From an uncultured Solobacterium sp. (GTDB lineage Bacteria; Bacillota_I; Bacilli_A; Erysipelotrichales; Erysipelotrichaceae), in assembly GCA_937895985.1 (NCBI GenBank), contig CALBKL010000212.1, forward strand, positions 1-14,849: 14,849 bases of DNA, given 5' to 3'. Positions 1 to 5,500 of the stretch are shown piece after piece. Position 1 is the first letter of the stretch. Every line of letters starts with the position of its first letter. The notes beneath the pieces were generated by a model that was not told the DNA's origin, searched no databases, and saw only the letters and a list, made by a program, of their open reading frames with translations. Both the position numbers and the translations under genes were made by a program.

Positions 1-57
1 GTCTTAGAAGAAGACGCAATCTTCTGTACAAATTGTGGTAAAAAATTAGATGAATAA
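1..57 (+). CDS. C-terminal end of a zinc-ribbon protein (partial)
   Basis: Only the last 18 codons are in the window, read in frame from base 1 to the TAA at 55-57. They end in CTNCGKKLDE, a CxxC knuckle of the kind found in the short zinc-ribbon domains at protein ends. The rest of the protein is outside the window, so its function cannot be given. In many Firmicutes such a ribbon ends a membrane-anchored or regulatory protein, but nothing here decides this. The reading is supported by the terminator that follows directly after the stop. Confidence 0.6.
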   Translation, partial: VLEEDAIFCTNCGKKLDE

Positions 58-98
58 AAATATCTGTATGCATGGTGATATATGCATACAGATATTTT
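57..98. terminator. Bidirectional rho-independent terminator
   Basis: A perfect 13-bp inverted repeat (61-73 with 82-94) with an 8-nt loop is flanked by A-runs on the left and TTTTATTT on the right, so it works as a terminator on both strands. It lies between the plus-strand zinc-ribbon gene and the minus-strand DUF1836 gene, whose stop codon (97-99) is in its flank. Convergent genes sharing one terminator fits this layout. Confidence 0.85.
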
Positions 99-597
99 AT
101 TTCTTCAGTGATGCGAAGTATCTTTCAAGATACATCTTATGTGCAACAGCAGTAATGATGTTATTTAGCATTGGATGCTTGTCATCATGAAGGGAAGGTG
201 TTTCACTTTGTTCATGATGATAGAAAGAGGATAGCGTATTCATAAGGGATTCACTGCAATATTGATGTAACTCCTGAGTTGTATCATTTCCTTGTTGGAA
301 TTCATGTAGTGCTAAACGAATATTTTCAATCGATAATACAGTCTTTGCACAAACAATAAATAATAAGATAGAGATTTGATCACGTGTATAGGTTTTCTTA
401 TTTACACGGTCAAAGAGCTTTTGTTTTGCGTAGTTTGAGATCATCGAAGGCGTAACCTGCATCTCAGGAAACTCAGTGAAATAGCTATTGATAAACTTTG
501 CGACCTGTTCGAGATAGAGACCAACATCAGGAATCTCGTTATATGCTGGTAAACGGAATTCGTGAAGGGTACTTTCAATTTTTGTGTTTGTTTTCAT
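97..597 (-). CDS. DUF1836 family protein, putative HTH transcriptional regulator
   Basis: The 166-aa protein matches what I know of DUF1836: an LPxxNEIPDVGLYLEQV segment (about residues 16-32), then a MerR-like helix-turn-helix region with TPSMISNYAKQKLF (49-62), YTRDQISILL (70-79) and the VLSIENI segment (87-93). The C-terminal third (about 104-166) is polar and less conserved. The fold suggests DNA binding; the target is unknown. It is divergent from the hemolysin III gene, and the shared inverted repeat between them is a natural candidate for its operator (inference). No Shine-Dalgarno precedes the ATG: the 16 nt upstream read TGTATACACTTAAATT. A -10-like box ends 6 nt from the start, so the mRNA may be leaderless. 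No better in-frame start was seen. Confidence 0.75.
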   Translation of the reverse strand: MKTNTKIESTLHEFRLPAYNEIPDVGLYLEQVAKFINSYFTEFPEMQVTPSMISNYAKQKLFDRVNKKTYTRDQISILLFIVCAKTVLSIENIRLALHEFQQGNDTTQELHQYCSESLMNTLSSFYHHEQSETPSLHDDKHPMLNNIITAVAHKMYLERYFASLKK

Positions 598-603
598 AAT
601 TTA

Positions 604-632
604 AGTGTATACATATGTGAAGAACTCGTCAA
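604..632 (-). promoter_or_regulatory. Putative promoter of the DUF1836 gene
   Basis: On the minus strand, TTGACG (632-627) is followed after exactly 17 nt by TACACT (609-604). The -35 matches TTGACA at 5 of 6 and the -10 matches TATAAT at 4 of 6. A start 6-7 nt downstream falls on or next to the A of the ATG at 597. The -35 lies in the left arm of the inverted repeat at 623-658. It was assigned by eye. Confidence 0.5.
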
Positions 633-658
633 TGATATACTATAACTCTTGACGAGTT
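623..658. promoter_or_regulatory. Inverted repeat between divergent genes, candidate operator
   Basis: AACTCGTCAA (623-632) and TTGACGAGTT (649-658) are a perfect 10-bp inverted repeat separated by 16 nt. Each arm contains a TTGACG that can serve as the -35 of an outward promoter, so a dimeric protein bound here would cover both. As RNA on the plus strand it would form a hairpin followed by TTTTT, but no gene upstream on that strand needs a terminator. The operator role is an inference, with the adjacent DUF1836 protein as the obvious candidate ligand. Confidence 0.5.
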
Positions 659-677
659 TTTGAATAACCGATAAGAT
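649..677 (+). promoter_or_regulatory. Putative promoter of the hemolysin III gene
   Basis: TTGACG (649-654), 17 nt, then TAAGAT (672-677, 4 of 6 matches to TATAAT). Transcription would begin near 684, giving a leader of about 50 nt. The leader contains a weak AAAAAC/GTTTTT hairpin (693-698 with 708-713) before the Shine-Dalgarno. Confidence 0.45.
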
Positions 678-733
678 GTATATAGGTTAATGAAAAACCG
701 ATTATCAGTTTTTGAGAATGGAGGTGCTGATGT

Positions 734-1432
734 ATGACATATAAAGATATGACAATCAGCCAGGAAAAAGAAATATTTGTGTTTCGCATTAAGGATTTCT
801 GGAGTGCGGTAACCCATTTTATAGGAATGATTGCGGCAATTATTGGAATGCCAATTCTACTTATTAAAGCAGCCTCATACCAAGCATCATTTCTTGCGAT
901 GATTAGCTTTATGATATTTATGCTAAGTATGATTTTATTGTATGGAGCCTCTGCCAGTTATCATAGCTTCCATGTATCAAATCATGTAGATATGATTCTA
1001 AAAAAGATTGATCACTCTTCCATTTTTATTTTAATTGCTGGAAGCTATACACCAATCTGTTTAACAGCCTTGAAGGATACGGTAGGGCCAATGTTATTGA
1101 CGATGATTTGGATTATCGCAATTGCAGGAATTATCTTTAAGGTATTCTGGGTAACTTGTCCTAAGTGGGTATCATCAGTAATGTATTCGCTTATGGGTTG
1201 GCTTTGTATTATGTTTTTACCACAGATATTAGATGCAGTATCTATGCAGGCATTTATCTGGTTACTAGCAGGTGGGATTTGCTATACGATAGGTGCAGTT
1301 ATCTATGCATTAAAACCAAAGCTTTTAGCTAGTAAGTCTTTTGGTAATCATGAGATTTTCCATTGTTTTGTATTACTGGGAAGTCTTTGTCACTATATCT
1401 TTGTCTTAAACTATCTGACAATGTTTCATTAA
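734..1432 (+). CDS. Hemolysin III / PAQR family integral membrane protein
   Basis: This 232-aa protein has about seven hydrophobic membrane segments and the conserved polar motifs of the hemolysin III/PAQR family. These are AVTHFIG with His28, SASYHSF with Ser73 and His77, DHSSIFILIAGSYTP with Asp93 and His94, and a C-terminal GNHEIFHCF...CHY segment with His206, His210 and His220. The Ser/Asp/His residues correspond to the metal-binding set seen in PAQR structures. The family is named after a Bacillus cereus hemolysin, but its physiological role in most bacteria is not settled, so haemolysis should not be assumed. GGAGGT at 720-725 lies 8 nt before the ATG at 734; an ATG at 730 in another frame ends after four codons. 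It is divergent from the DUF1836 regulator, an arrangement I believe recurs in Firmicutes. Confidence 0.85.
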   Translation: MTYKDMTISQEKEIFVFRIKDFWSAVTHFIGMIAAIIGMPILLIKAASYQASFLAMISFMIFMLSMILLYGASASYHSFHVSNHVDMILKKIDHSSIFILIAGSYTPICLTALKDTVGPMLLTMIWIIAIAGIIFKVFWVTCPKWVSSVMYSLMGWLCIMFLPQILDAVSMQAFIWLLAGGICYTIGAVIYALKPKLLASKSFGNHEIFHCFVLLGSLCHYIFVLNYLTMFH

Positions 1433-1455
1433 AGTGCATTTATATACACAACAAT

Positions 1456-1496
1456 AATCCTCCTGACAGTTACGATAATGCCAGGAGGATTTCTTT
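1456..1496 (+). promoter_or_regulatory. Terminator-like hairpin that contains the Shine-Dalgarno of the next gene
   Basis: AATCCTCCTG (1456-1465) pairs perfectly with CAGGAGGATT (1482-1491); the loop is 16 nt and TTTCTTT follows. The hairpin sits 24 nt after the hemolysin III stop and could end that transcript. Its 3' arm contains AGGAGG (1483-1488), spaced 8 nt from the ATG at 1497. When folded, the ribosome-binding site would be buried in six consecutive pairs. Confidence 0.65.
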
Positions 1497-1808
1497 ATGA
1501 AACAGAAAACATTACACACTGCATTACAAGAGTTTGCCTATGAACAATATCACAGCGAGAAAAATAACTTAAGCCCAGAGCAGTGGGTTGCCTTACTAAA
1601 TGGATACTACTACAACAAGGAGGCCGCAATACTAGCGAGCCAGATTGGATTAAATGAAGTCGATGTGCAGATTTGGTACTGTCGTTTTGCCTTAGCGGTG
1701 ACTGCTTATGCACTCAAACTTTGCAACAAAGCAAAACAAAAAGCATACTTCCGTTTATCACCACAGAAGAATGTCACAACATCTATTCCAGTATTTCTCG
1801 TAAATTGA
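1497..1808 (+). CDS. Hypothetical protein, 103 aa
   Basis: I do not recognise this protein. It has an ideal Shine-Dalgarno (AGGAGG, 8-nt spacing) within a hairpin, which supports it being translated. The sequence is soluble-looking and probably helical, with an aromatic-rich stretch LNGYYYNKEAAILASQ (about 34-49), a second segment VDVQIWYCRFALAVTAYAL (about 55-73), and a basic, polar end. There is no signal peptide and no clear membrane segment, although the second stretch is amphipathic. The middle could be a small helix-turn-helix-like fold, but no motif proves it. It lies between the hemolysin III gene and a small acetyltransferase gene on the same strand. A minus-strand frame in the same place lacks a ribosome-binding site and is taken as a shadow. 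Confidence 0.6.
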   Translation: MKQKTLHTALQEFAYEQYHSEKNNLSPEQWVALLNGYYYNKEAAILASQIGLNEVDVQIWYCRFALAVTAYALKLCNKAKQKAYFRLSPQKNVTTSIPVFLVN

Positions 1809-1809
1809 G

Positions 1810-1815
1810 TATAAT
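1810..1815 (+). promoter_or_regulatory. Putative -10 box for the acetyltransferase gene
   Basis: A perfect TATAAT lies directly after the stop of the 103-aa gene and 23 nt before the ATG at 1838. The only -35 candidate is poor (TTCCAG at 1786-1791, 18-nt spacer), and there is no TGn extension, so this is a tentative call. Confidence 0.35.
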
Positions 1816-1837
1816 AGAACAAGAATAGGAGAACTTT

Positions 1838-2107
1838 ATGGAAATTCGTTTTGAAGAAAATGGCGCAAAAGCCTATAACGATGAAGGCAAAGAAGTAGGT
1901 CTTTGCGAGTATTATGAAAAGGATGGAAAGTGGGTATTAAACCATACTGTTGTTGATCCATCCATGAAAGGACAGGGTATTGCTGGTAAGTTATTAGATT
2001 GCGTATTAGAACACGCAAGAGAAAAGAAGGTAAAGATTGTACCTGAATGTTCTTATGTGGCACATGCATTTGAAAAGAATCCTGCATTAAAAGAAGAATT
2101 TGAATAG
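1838..2107 (+). CDS. Small GNAT-like N-acetyltransferase (YjdJ/Gcn5-related type)
   Basis: The 89-aa protein matches the short single-domain GNAT-like family (Acetyltransf_CG type, about 90 aa). It starts with strand pairs (IRFEENGAKAYN, KEVGLCEYYEKDGKWVLNHTVVDP). The acetyl-CoA-binding turn MKGQGIAGKLLDCVL (about 43-57) has the Q/R-x-x-G-x-G/A logic, and KIVPECSYVAHAFEKNP at the end is typical of this subgroup. The family is expected to transfer an acetyl group from acetyl-CoA, but the acceptor is unknown. Length is normal. AGGAG at 1827-1831 is 6 nt before the ATG. It lies 29 nt after the upstream gene and converges on the minus-strand gene at 2133, with a shared terminator between them. 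Confidence 0.8.
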   Translation: MEIRFEENGAKAYNDEGKEVGLCEYYEKDGKWVLNHTVVDPSMKGQGIAGKLLDCVLEHAREKKVKIVPECSYVAHAFEKNPALKEEFE

Positions 2108-2110
2108 AAA

Positions 2111-2136
2111 ATAAGGTCCTAATACTAGGACCTTAT
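2111..2136. terminator. Bidirectional terminator between convergent genes
   Basis: ATAAGGTCCTA (2111-2121) and TAGGACCTTAT (2126-2136) form a perfect 11-bp stem with a 4-nt loop. On the plus strand TTTTT follows after four bases; on the minus strand TATTTTCT follows directly, which is the better tail. The TAA stop of the minus-strand gene (2133-2135) is inside the stem. Confidence 0.85.
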
Positions 2137-2600
2137 CGCATTTTTGCGGCTAACTTTCTGGCTTCTTTTTCACCAAGCCAAGTTAAGGAACCATCTTCTA
2201 AACGCTTCATGATAATCGCAACACCATGAGGATCATCTTCCAGATGACCGAGAATTGTAATAAAATCGTCATGTCGTTGAGATGGAATTTCAGCTTCATT
2301 GTAAATGACACAATATCCTGGGCCAAGCTGTGGCATTGGCACTTCAACGAGTTCACGCTTACCGTTATATGGATCGTCTAAAGACTCTCGAATGACTTTA
2401 TTTGTTTCGTAAAATACCGCATCCATTACGTACTCAGAAGTGTGATCAATATCAACATTTTTCTTCGTATCATCTGTATAATAAGTACGTAGAACTAGGT
2501 TGCCAACAACGACCAATGGGTTATTGGTGCCATATAAGGCAACTGTCGCTACGCGATGATGTAGGTAATCAAATGGGTAAATGAGCTTTTGTTCGTTCAT
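2133..2600 (-). CDS. Conserved-looking hypothetical protein, 155 aa
   Basis: I do not recognise the family. The frame is open upstream to 2696, but the start at 2600 (MNEQKLIYPF) is chosen because AAGGAG (2614-2609 on the minus strand) sits 8 nt before it and a good promoter is upstream; the longer form would run through both. The protein is soluble, without a signal peptide or membrane segment. It looks like an alternating strand-helix fold: HHRVATVALYGTNNPLVVVGNLVL (split over about 16-40), then an acidic middle (YYTDDTKKNVDIDHTSEYV), then a segment with QLGPGYCVIYNEAEIP and a C-terminal EKEARKLAAKMR helix. It is transcribed alone and away from the comB operon. The function is unknown. Confidence 0.6.
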   Translation of the reverse strand: MNEQKLIYPFDYLHHRVATVALYGTNNPLVVVGNLVLRTYYTDDTKKNVDIDHTSEYVMDAVFYETNKVIRESLDDPYNGKRELVEVPMPQLGPGYCVIYNEAEIPSQRHDDFITILGHLEDDPHGVAIIMKRLEDGSLTWLGEKEARKLAAKMR

Positions 2601-2622
2601 TTTGCCATCTCCTTTATTCAAT

Positions 2623-2651
2623 ATAATATCCTTGATAACTATATTTCGCAA
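2623..2651 (-). promoter_or_regulatory. Promoter of the 155-aa hypothetical gene
   Basis: On the minus strand, TTGCGA (2651-2646), a 17-nt spacer and TATTAT (2628-2623) make a good sigma-A-type promoter. The transcript would start near 2616 and have a leader of about 16 nt, just enough for the Shine-Dalgarno. The same bases read on the plus strand give TATAAT (2622-2627), a possible -10 for comB. The two divergent genes may therefore share one -10 region. Confidence 0.55.
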
Positions 2652-2684
2652 GCACCAGCTAAAAGGATTGGAGGAAATTGAAAT

Positions 2685-3377
2685 ATGAAAATTCAAATCT
2701 TACCACTTGTGACAGGTGCACAGAAAGCTACTGGCTTAACTGTCATCATTGATGTCTTTCGTGCATTTAGTTTAGAAGCATACATGTACGCAAGTGGCGC
2801 AAAGAAAGTAATACCTGTTAAGACAGTGGAAGAGGCATTAGCCCTGAAGAAAGAGAATCCATCTTATATCCTCGTTGGTGAAAGAAAGGGTATTAAAGTT
2901 GAAGGTTTTGACTATGGTAATTCTCCAAGTGAGTTTGCAGGAGTAGACCTTAGTGGAAAGACCTTAATACATACAACAAGTGCTGGTGTTTTAGGATTAG
3001 CTTCTGCAGTGAATGCAAGCCAGATTGTAACAGGAGCTCTTGTTAATGCGAAGGCAACTGCAAAATATATCCTTGCACAAAATCCAGAGGTGGTATCAAT
3101 TGTGCCGATGGGTTGGGAAGGAAAGATTGAGACGGAAGAGGATGCCTTGTGCGCCGACTATCTAAAGGCGTTATTAGAAAATCGTACGCTTGATGACTTA
3201 CAAGAAAGAGTGGATCTTCTAAAACAACAAGAAGGTGCCAAGTTCTTTGATCCAAATAAGCCACAATTTCCAGAAGATGATTTTTGGTTATGTACAAAGG
3301 TGGATATCATTAGCGGTGTGAATATCATTTCTAAGGATGGTAGTCAAATTCAAAGTGAGTGGATAAAGTATGCGTAA
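2685..3377 (+). CDS. comB: ComB-family phosphatase (probable 2-phosphosulfolactate phosphatase)
   Basis: The 230-aa protein matches the ComB family along its length: TVIIDVFRAFSLEAYM (about 19-34), LVGERKG and YGNSPSEF (about 64-85), HTTSAGVLGL (about 96-105), and ETEEDALCADYL (about 150-161). The characterised members are Mg-dependent acid phosphatases that convert 2-phospho-3-sulfolactate to 3-sulfolactate in archaeal coenzyme M synthesis. Firmicutes homologues rarely have a coenzyme M pathway, and no comA or comC is in the window, so the true substrate is uncertain. GGAGG at 2670-2674 is 10 nt before the ATG. It is the first gene of an overlapping unit with a HAD phosphatase (8-bp overlap) and a YhfC protein. 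Confidence 0.8.
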   Translation: MKIQILPLVTGAQKATGLTVIIDVFRAFSLEAYMYASGAKKVIPVKTVEEALALKKENPSYILVGERKGIKVEGFDYGNSPSEFAGVDLSGKTLIHTTSAGVLGLASAVNASQIVTGALVNAKATAKYILAQNPEVVSIVPMGWEGKIETEEDALCADYLKALLENRTLDDLQERVDLLKQQEGAKFFDPNKPQFPEDDFWLCTKVDIISGVNIISKDGSQIQSEWIKYA

Positions 3378-4164
3378 TCAAAAGAAATATTTCTTCTTTG
3401 ATATCGATGGCACATTAACAGATGACGCAACGCATCGCATTGTACCAAGTGCCAAGGTTGCACTACATCAATTAGAAAAGAACGGTCATTTTGTATCTAT
3501 CGCAACTGGTAGAGCACACTATAAGACAGTTTCATTTACCAATCAGATAGGAATTTATAATATTGTATGTGCAGGTGGTGGATGCCTTGAGTATCAACAT
3601 CAAATTATCAAAAATGAGCCACTTCCATTTGAGAAAGTGCAGGAGTTATTACGACGTGCAGATGAAGAGAATATCGGTTGGCTTTTGATGTTAGAGGATA
3701 GCGATAAAGTATACATGCGTGACTATCTTTTCCTTGAACAAGCAGGCTTGCGAAAAGAATTAACAACCTATATCTATAATCCGACTTTAGATTATACAAA
3801 AGAGAAAAATATCCTGAAAGTTTATCTTGCGTTTGATGATGAATATGAACAGAAAAATCCATGGCTAAATTCGATTGCACATTTGCGTATGGCAAAAAAC
3901 TACTGTGTATTCCAGCATGATAAGAAAAAAGATGGAATCTTAGATATGATGCAGTATCTACAAGCAGATCCAAGCGATGTTGTTGTGTTTGGAGATGGAA
4001 AAAATGATATAGTTATGTTTGATAAAAGATGGACTTCCATCGCTATGGGAAATGCGTATCCTGCATTAAAGGAACGCGCAGACTATGTGACAGATTCAAA
4101 TGTCAACGATGGAATCTATAAAGCATGTGTCCACTTTGGGTGGATAACGGAGGACGAGCAATGA
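3370..4164 (+). CDS. Cof-type HAD-superfamily phosphatase
   Basis: All HAD motifs are present in this 264-aa protein. Motif I is FFDIDGTLT with Asp11 as nucleophile and Asp13 as acid/base. Motif II is SIATGR (43-48). Motif III is probably Lys187 in KKDGILDMM. Motif IV is VFGDGKNDIVMF with Asp209 and Asp213. The C2 cap between motifs II and III (about 80-185) is of the Cof/HAD-IIB type, whose members dephosphorylate sugar phosphates, FMN, PLP and related small molecules; the substrate cannot be told. It overlaps comB by 8 bp and has no strong Shine-Dalgarno, so translational coupling is likely. Its TGA overlaps the next ATG (ATGA). Two phosphatase genes in one coupled unit suggests a shared pathway (inference). 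Confidence 0.9.
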   Translation: MRNQKKYFFFDIDGTLTDDATHRIVPSAKVALHQLEKNGHFVSIATGRAHYKTVSFTNQIGIYNIVCAGGGCLEYQHQIIKNEPLPFEKVQELLRRADEENIGWLLMLEDSDKVYMRDYLFLEQAGLRKELTTYIYNPTLDYTKEKNILKVYLAFDDEYEQKNPWLNSIAHLRMAKNYCVFQHDKKKDGILDMMQYLQADPSDVVVFGDGKNDIVMFDKRWTSIAMGNAYPALKERADYVTDSNVNDGIYKACVHFGWITEDEQ

Positions 4165-4964
4165 ATTTAACGGTTCCTGATTTAACCATTGCATGCATGA
4201 TTGTTTCATGTGTGATTGCATTTGGCTTACCAATTCTTTTAGCACTGTACTTTCACAAAAAGAAGGGTGAATTTATTCCGATGATTGTGGGTATTGCGGT
4301 GATGTTTGTGTTTGTATTTACATTAGAAGCAGCAGTCAATCAAACAATCTTTAAGAGCGCATTTGGAGAAACGATTCGTAATAACAAAGTTCTATATGCA
4401 GTCTATGGAGGTTTAATGGCTGCTGTGTTTGAAGAATGTGGAAGATGGATTGCATATCGTACGATATTAAAGAATCGTATGGGGAATGATTCTAATGCAC
4501 TCATGTATGGTGTAGGACATGGTGGATGTGAAGCTATCATGATTGTAGGTTTTATGATGTTAAACTACATCACAATTTCTATCATGATGAACAAAGGCAC
4601 AATTGGTGATACACTCAGTCAATTGGATTCTACTACACTTGCGAAGATGCAGTTAGCGATGCAAACACTATCGACAACACCATCTTATGTATTCTTATTA
4701 AGTGGTGTAGAACGTATATCTGCCTTAATGGCACAAGTTTCTTTATCTGTACTTGTTTGGTTTGCGGTGAAGTTTAAGCACAAGAGATATTTCTTTCTGG
4801 CATTACTCTTCCATTTTGTGATGGATGCAGGAACTGTTCTTTTACGTAGTCAAATTGAAAGTATTATTCTAGTAGAGGTATTTATCTTTATTGTGGCCGC
4901 AATCATCGTCTTTGTGGCATATAACGTTTGGTGTCATTTTCATACAACTTCTGTAAAGAAATAA
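4161..4964 (+). CDS. YhfC-family intramembrane protease-like protein
   Basis: The 267-aa protein has about seven or eight membrane segments and the motifs of the YhfC family, which I place near the CPBP/PrsW group of intramembrane proteases. These are AVFEECGRWIAYR with Glu91-Glu92 and Arg95, MYGVGHGGCEAIMI with His120 and Glu124, and LLFHFVMDAG with His218 and Asp222. These are the expected catalytic or metal-site residues; proteolytic activity is inferred, not known. The start at 4161 is chosen over an in-frame ATG at 4125 because GGAGG (4149-4153) is 7 nt before it and the start overlaps the HAD stop as ATGA. It ends the comB-HAD-yhfC unit. No terminator is seen before the rplS promoter, so read-through into rplS is possible. 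Confidence 0.85.
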   Translation: MNLTVPDLTIACMIVSCVIAFGLPILLALYFHKKKGEFIPMIVGIAVMFVFVFTLEAAVNQTIFKSAFGETIRNNKVLYAVYGGLMAAVFEECGRWIAYRTILKNRMGNDSNALMYGVGHGGCEAIMIVGFMMLNYITISIMMNKGTIGDTLSQLDSTTLAKMQLAMQTLSTTPSYVFLLSGVERISALMAQVSLSVLVWFAVKFKHKRYFFLALLFHFVMDAGTVLLRSQIESIILVEVFIFIVAAIIVFVAYNVWCHFHTTSVKK

Positions 4965-4968
4965 AATC

Positions 4969-4997
4969 TTGCGAAGAATTGCAGCTTATGGTATCAT
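4969..4997 (+). promoter_or_regulatory. rplS promoter with extended -10
   Basis: TTGCGA (4969-4974), a 17-nt spacer and TATCAT (4992-4997) with a TGG extension directly upstream (4989-4991). The predicted start is near 5003-5005. The -35 is the same TTGCGA as in the promoter at 2646-2651. It begins within a few bases of the yhfC stop. Confidence 0.7.
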
Positions 4998-5002
4998 TTA
5001 AC

Positions 5003-5084
5003 GGCACATGTAGTGCGTCACTGTTCCGCTGATATGATTTAGGGTTCATGAGCAGCTGATTAATCGTAAAAAGGAGAAAAGAAA
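5003..5084 (+). ncRNA. Candidate rplS (L19) mRNA leader
   Basis: The predicted transcript has an untranslated leader of about 80 nt with no reading frame of note. A short hairpin GCAC/GUGC (5004-5007 with 5013-5016) is followed by a helix of GAUU with AAUC (5036-5039 with 5062-5065) extended by UAG/CUG pairs (5040-5042 with 5056-5058), closing a loop that contains GGUUCAUGAGCAG. Firmicutes rplS genes are known to carry an L19 autoregulatory leader, and the position and size fit. I cannot confirm a match to the published consensus by eye. Confidence 0.45.
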
Positions 5085-5438
5085 ATGAAGTTGAATTTAG
5101 TAGAAAAGATTACAAAGAGTCAGCTACGTACAGATGTTCCTGATTTCAAGTCAGGTGACACAGTTAAGGTTAACGTACGTATCAAGGAAGGTCAAAAGAC
5201 ACGTATTCAGGCTTATGAAGGTGTTGTAGTTGATCGTTCTAACGGTGGTATCGGCGCAACATTCACAGTTCGTAAGATTTCCAACGGTGTAGGTGTACAG
5301 AGAACATTCCCAGTTCATTCACCAATCATCGAAAAGATTGAAGTAGTTCGTTACGGTAAGGTTCGTAGAGCTAAGCTCGGCTACCTCAAGGGATTATCTG
5401 CTAAGAACGCTCGTATCAAGGAAGATCGTCGTAAGTAG
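5085..5438 (+). CDS. rplS: Large ribosomal subunit protein bL19
   Basis: This is a clear bL19: 117 aa, normal for the family, with [17 protein letters not shown] near the start, [26 protein letters not shown] in the middle, and the [16 protein letters not shown], and KSARIKE-like (AKNARIKE) C-terminal blocks. The protein sits at the subunit interface of the 50S particle and helps form an intersubunit bridge. AAGGAG (5071-5076) lies 8 nt before the ATG. The gene has its own promoter, structured leader and strong terminator, so it is monocistronic here. In many Firmicutes it directly follows trmD, which is not in this window. Codons look more GC-rich and regular (CGT, GGT, AAG) than in the neighbours, as expected for high expression. 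Confidence 0.98.
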   Translation: MKLNLVEKITKSQLRTDVPDFKSGDTVKVNVRIKEGQKTRIQAYEGVVVDRSNGGIGATFTVRKISNGVGVQRTFPVHSPIIEKIEVVRYGKVRRAKLGYLKGLSAKNARIKEDRRK

Positions 5439-5443
5439 TCTAC

Positions 5444-5471
5444 AAAGAGAGAAATTATTCTCTCTTTTTTT
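5444..5471 (+). terminator. Rho-independent terminator of rplS
   Basis: AAAGAGAGAA (5444-5453) and TTCTCTCTTT (5458-5467) form a perfect 10-bp stem with an ATTA loop, running into a seven-T tract (5465-5471). It begins 6 nt after the rplS stop. The T-tract touches the TGA extension of the lepB -10 box. Confidence 0.93.
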
Positions 5472-5479
5472 GATATAAT
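5471..5479 (+). promoter_or_regulatory. Extended -10 promoter of lepB
   Basis: TGATATAAT (5471-5479) is a perfect extended -10. No -35 can be recognised at 16-18 nt, since that space is the rplS terminator stem. Transcription would start near 5486, giving a leader of about 15 nt to the ATG at 5501. Confidence 0.65.
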
Positions 5480-5500
5480 ACTCAATAGTAGGTACATGAT

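Noticed and set aside
649..661. The inverted repeat at 623-658 with TTTTT as a rho-independent terminator
   Set aside because: The genes on each side diverge, so no transcript needs ending there, the loop is 16 nt, and the arms fit -35 boxes better.
2601..2696. Longer N-terminus for the 155-aa minus-strand protein (187 aa)
   Set aside because: It would run over the promoter and Shine-Dalgarno of the shorter form and has no ribosome-binding site of its own.
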